Shown here piece after piece: positions 15,111 to 15,381 of a DNA stretch of 15,381 nucleotides. Numbering within the stretch: position 1 is the stretch's first letter; the number at the start of each line of letters is the position of its first letter. The position numbers were made by a program, and so were the translations under genes. The notes beneath the pieces were generated by a model. It made no database searches, was not told the DNA's origin, and saw only the letters and a list, made by a program, of their open reading frames with translations. The stretch is from Chloroflexota bacterium (GTDB taxonomy: Bacteria; Chloroflexota; Anaerolineae; Promineifilales; Promineifilaceae), in the NCBI GenBank assembly GCA_963169155.1, contig CAUJGI010000720.1, positions 1 to 15,381 of the forward strand, given 5' to 3'.

Positions 15111-15381
15111 TTAGGAGCTGCCGACCCAGACACGGCCGTTTTTCGGTGGCAGCGTCATGGTGCTGTTGGCGGTAAACGGCTGGCCTGTGGGGTTCAGCTT
15201 TTCTTCCAGGTACAGGGCAAAACCAGGCGGCGCAATGATGATTTCCTCACGATCACCCATGTTGAAGGCAACAACGGCCGTTTGCCCCCGGTACTGCCGC
15301 TGGTACACCACCACCCACTCATTGGCATACATGATGCGGAAATTGCCTCGCCGCAGTGCTGGTGTGGTGTGCCGCAAGTTG
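15111..15381 (-). CDS. Alpha-amylase-type GH13 glycosidase, C-terminal end (runs off window)
   Basis: The last 90 codons of a gene that enters from beyond base 15381. 'NLRHTTPALRRGNF' at the window edge matches the helix of GH13 enzymes usually read as 'lR+.hPALR.G', which ends the catalytic barrel. A beta-rich C-terminal domain follows, with 'VVYQRQYRGQTAVVAFNMG' as the typical 'y.R...g..vlVv.N' strands. GH13 members hydrolyse or rearrange alpha-glucans; which activity this one has cannot be seen without the barrel. The leucine codon TTG at 15377 is inside the conserved helix and is not a start. The gene is unrelated in function to the signalling run that follows. Confidence 0.78.
   Translation of the reverse strand, partial: NLRHTTPALRRGNFRIMYANEWVVVYQRQYRGQTAVVAFNMGDREEIIIAPPGFALYLEEKLNPTGQPFTANSTMTLPPKNGRVWVGSS

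Noticed and set aside
15375..15377. TTG as start of a small 88-residue protein at the window edge
   Set aside because: It lies inside the conserved GH13 'RHTTPALRRG' helix and the frame stays open to the window end, so this is the tail of a larger gene.
1..15381. tRNA or rRNA genes, CRISPR arrays, insertion sequences, phage attachment sites
   Set aside because: I looked for these on both strands and saw no cloverleaf-like stretch, regularly spaced repeat array, transposase motif or flanking terminal repeats.

Overview
The window looks like a chromosomal segment of a Chloroflexota bacterium, probably of the Anaerolineae/Caldilineae type. The grounds are moderately GC-rich DNA, very long multi-GAF sensor proteins, Ala/Thr/Pro-rich lipoproteins with beta-propeller-like ends, and receiver domains of the 'LVILDLMMPGLDGF' kind common in that phylum. 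This is inference from style; no marker gene is present. Every convincing gene lies on the minus strand, so transcription runs from high to low coordinates.

Layout, in order of transcription. 15381-15111 is the 3' end of a GH13 alpha-amylase-type gene, followed by a hairpin (15011-15039). A good promoter (14880-14909) opens a compact five-gene run: a single-domain receiver (14851-14417); a six-TM protein with four GAF domains and no output domain (14410-11597); a DUF574/Methyltransf_19-type SAM methyltransferase overlapping it by 4 bp (11600-10767); a 1344-residue soluble multi-GAF histidine kinase (10755-6721); and a threonine-synthase-like PLP enzyme fused to a C-terminal receiver domain (6671-4947). 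The run closes at a near-perfect 38-nt palindrome with a U-tract (4928-4891), a textbook intrinsic terminator. After it come a receiver-plus-histidine-kinase protein (4754-3483), an EamA/DMT transporter (3312-2311), a lipoprotein (2150-966), a ~480-nt intergenic region with two long inverted repeats, and the 5' part of a BioF2/FemAB-like acetyltransferase gene (482-1) that leaves the window.

The central proposal is that the five-gene run is one signalling unit. It has about ten GAF sensor modules, one kinase, two receivers and a methyltransferase, and its last gene carries a receiver attached directly to an amino-acid metabolic enzyme. The simplest reading is that the multi-GAF kinase phosphorylates the receiver on the enzyme (Asp505) and so controls catalysis without a transcription factor. 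The sequence shows the fusion and the operon layout directly; the phosphorelay is inference.

A second, genome-scale signal is the palindromic octamer ACGGCCGT. I counted 28 copies by eye, against roughly 0.4 expected from base composition. It occurs in coding DNA in all three reading frames, in intergenic DNA, in tandem, and at the apex of the terminator. It behaves like a highly iterated palindrome, comparable to HIP1 of cyanobacteria.
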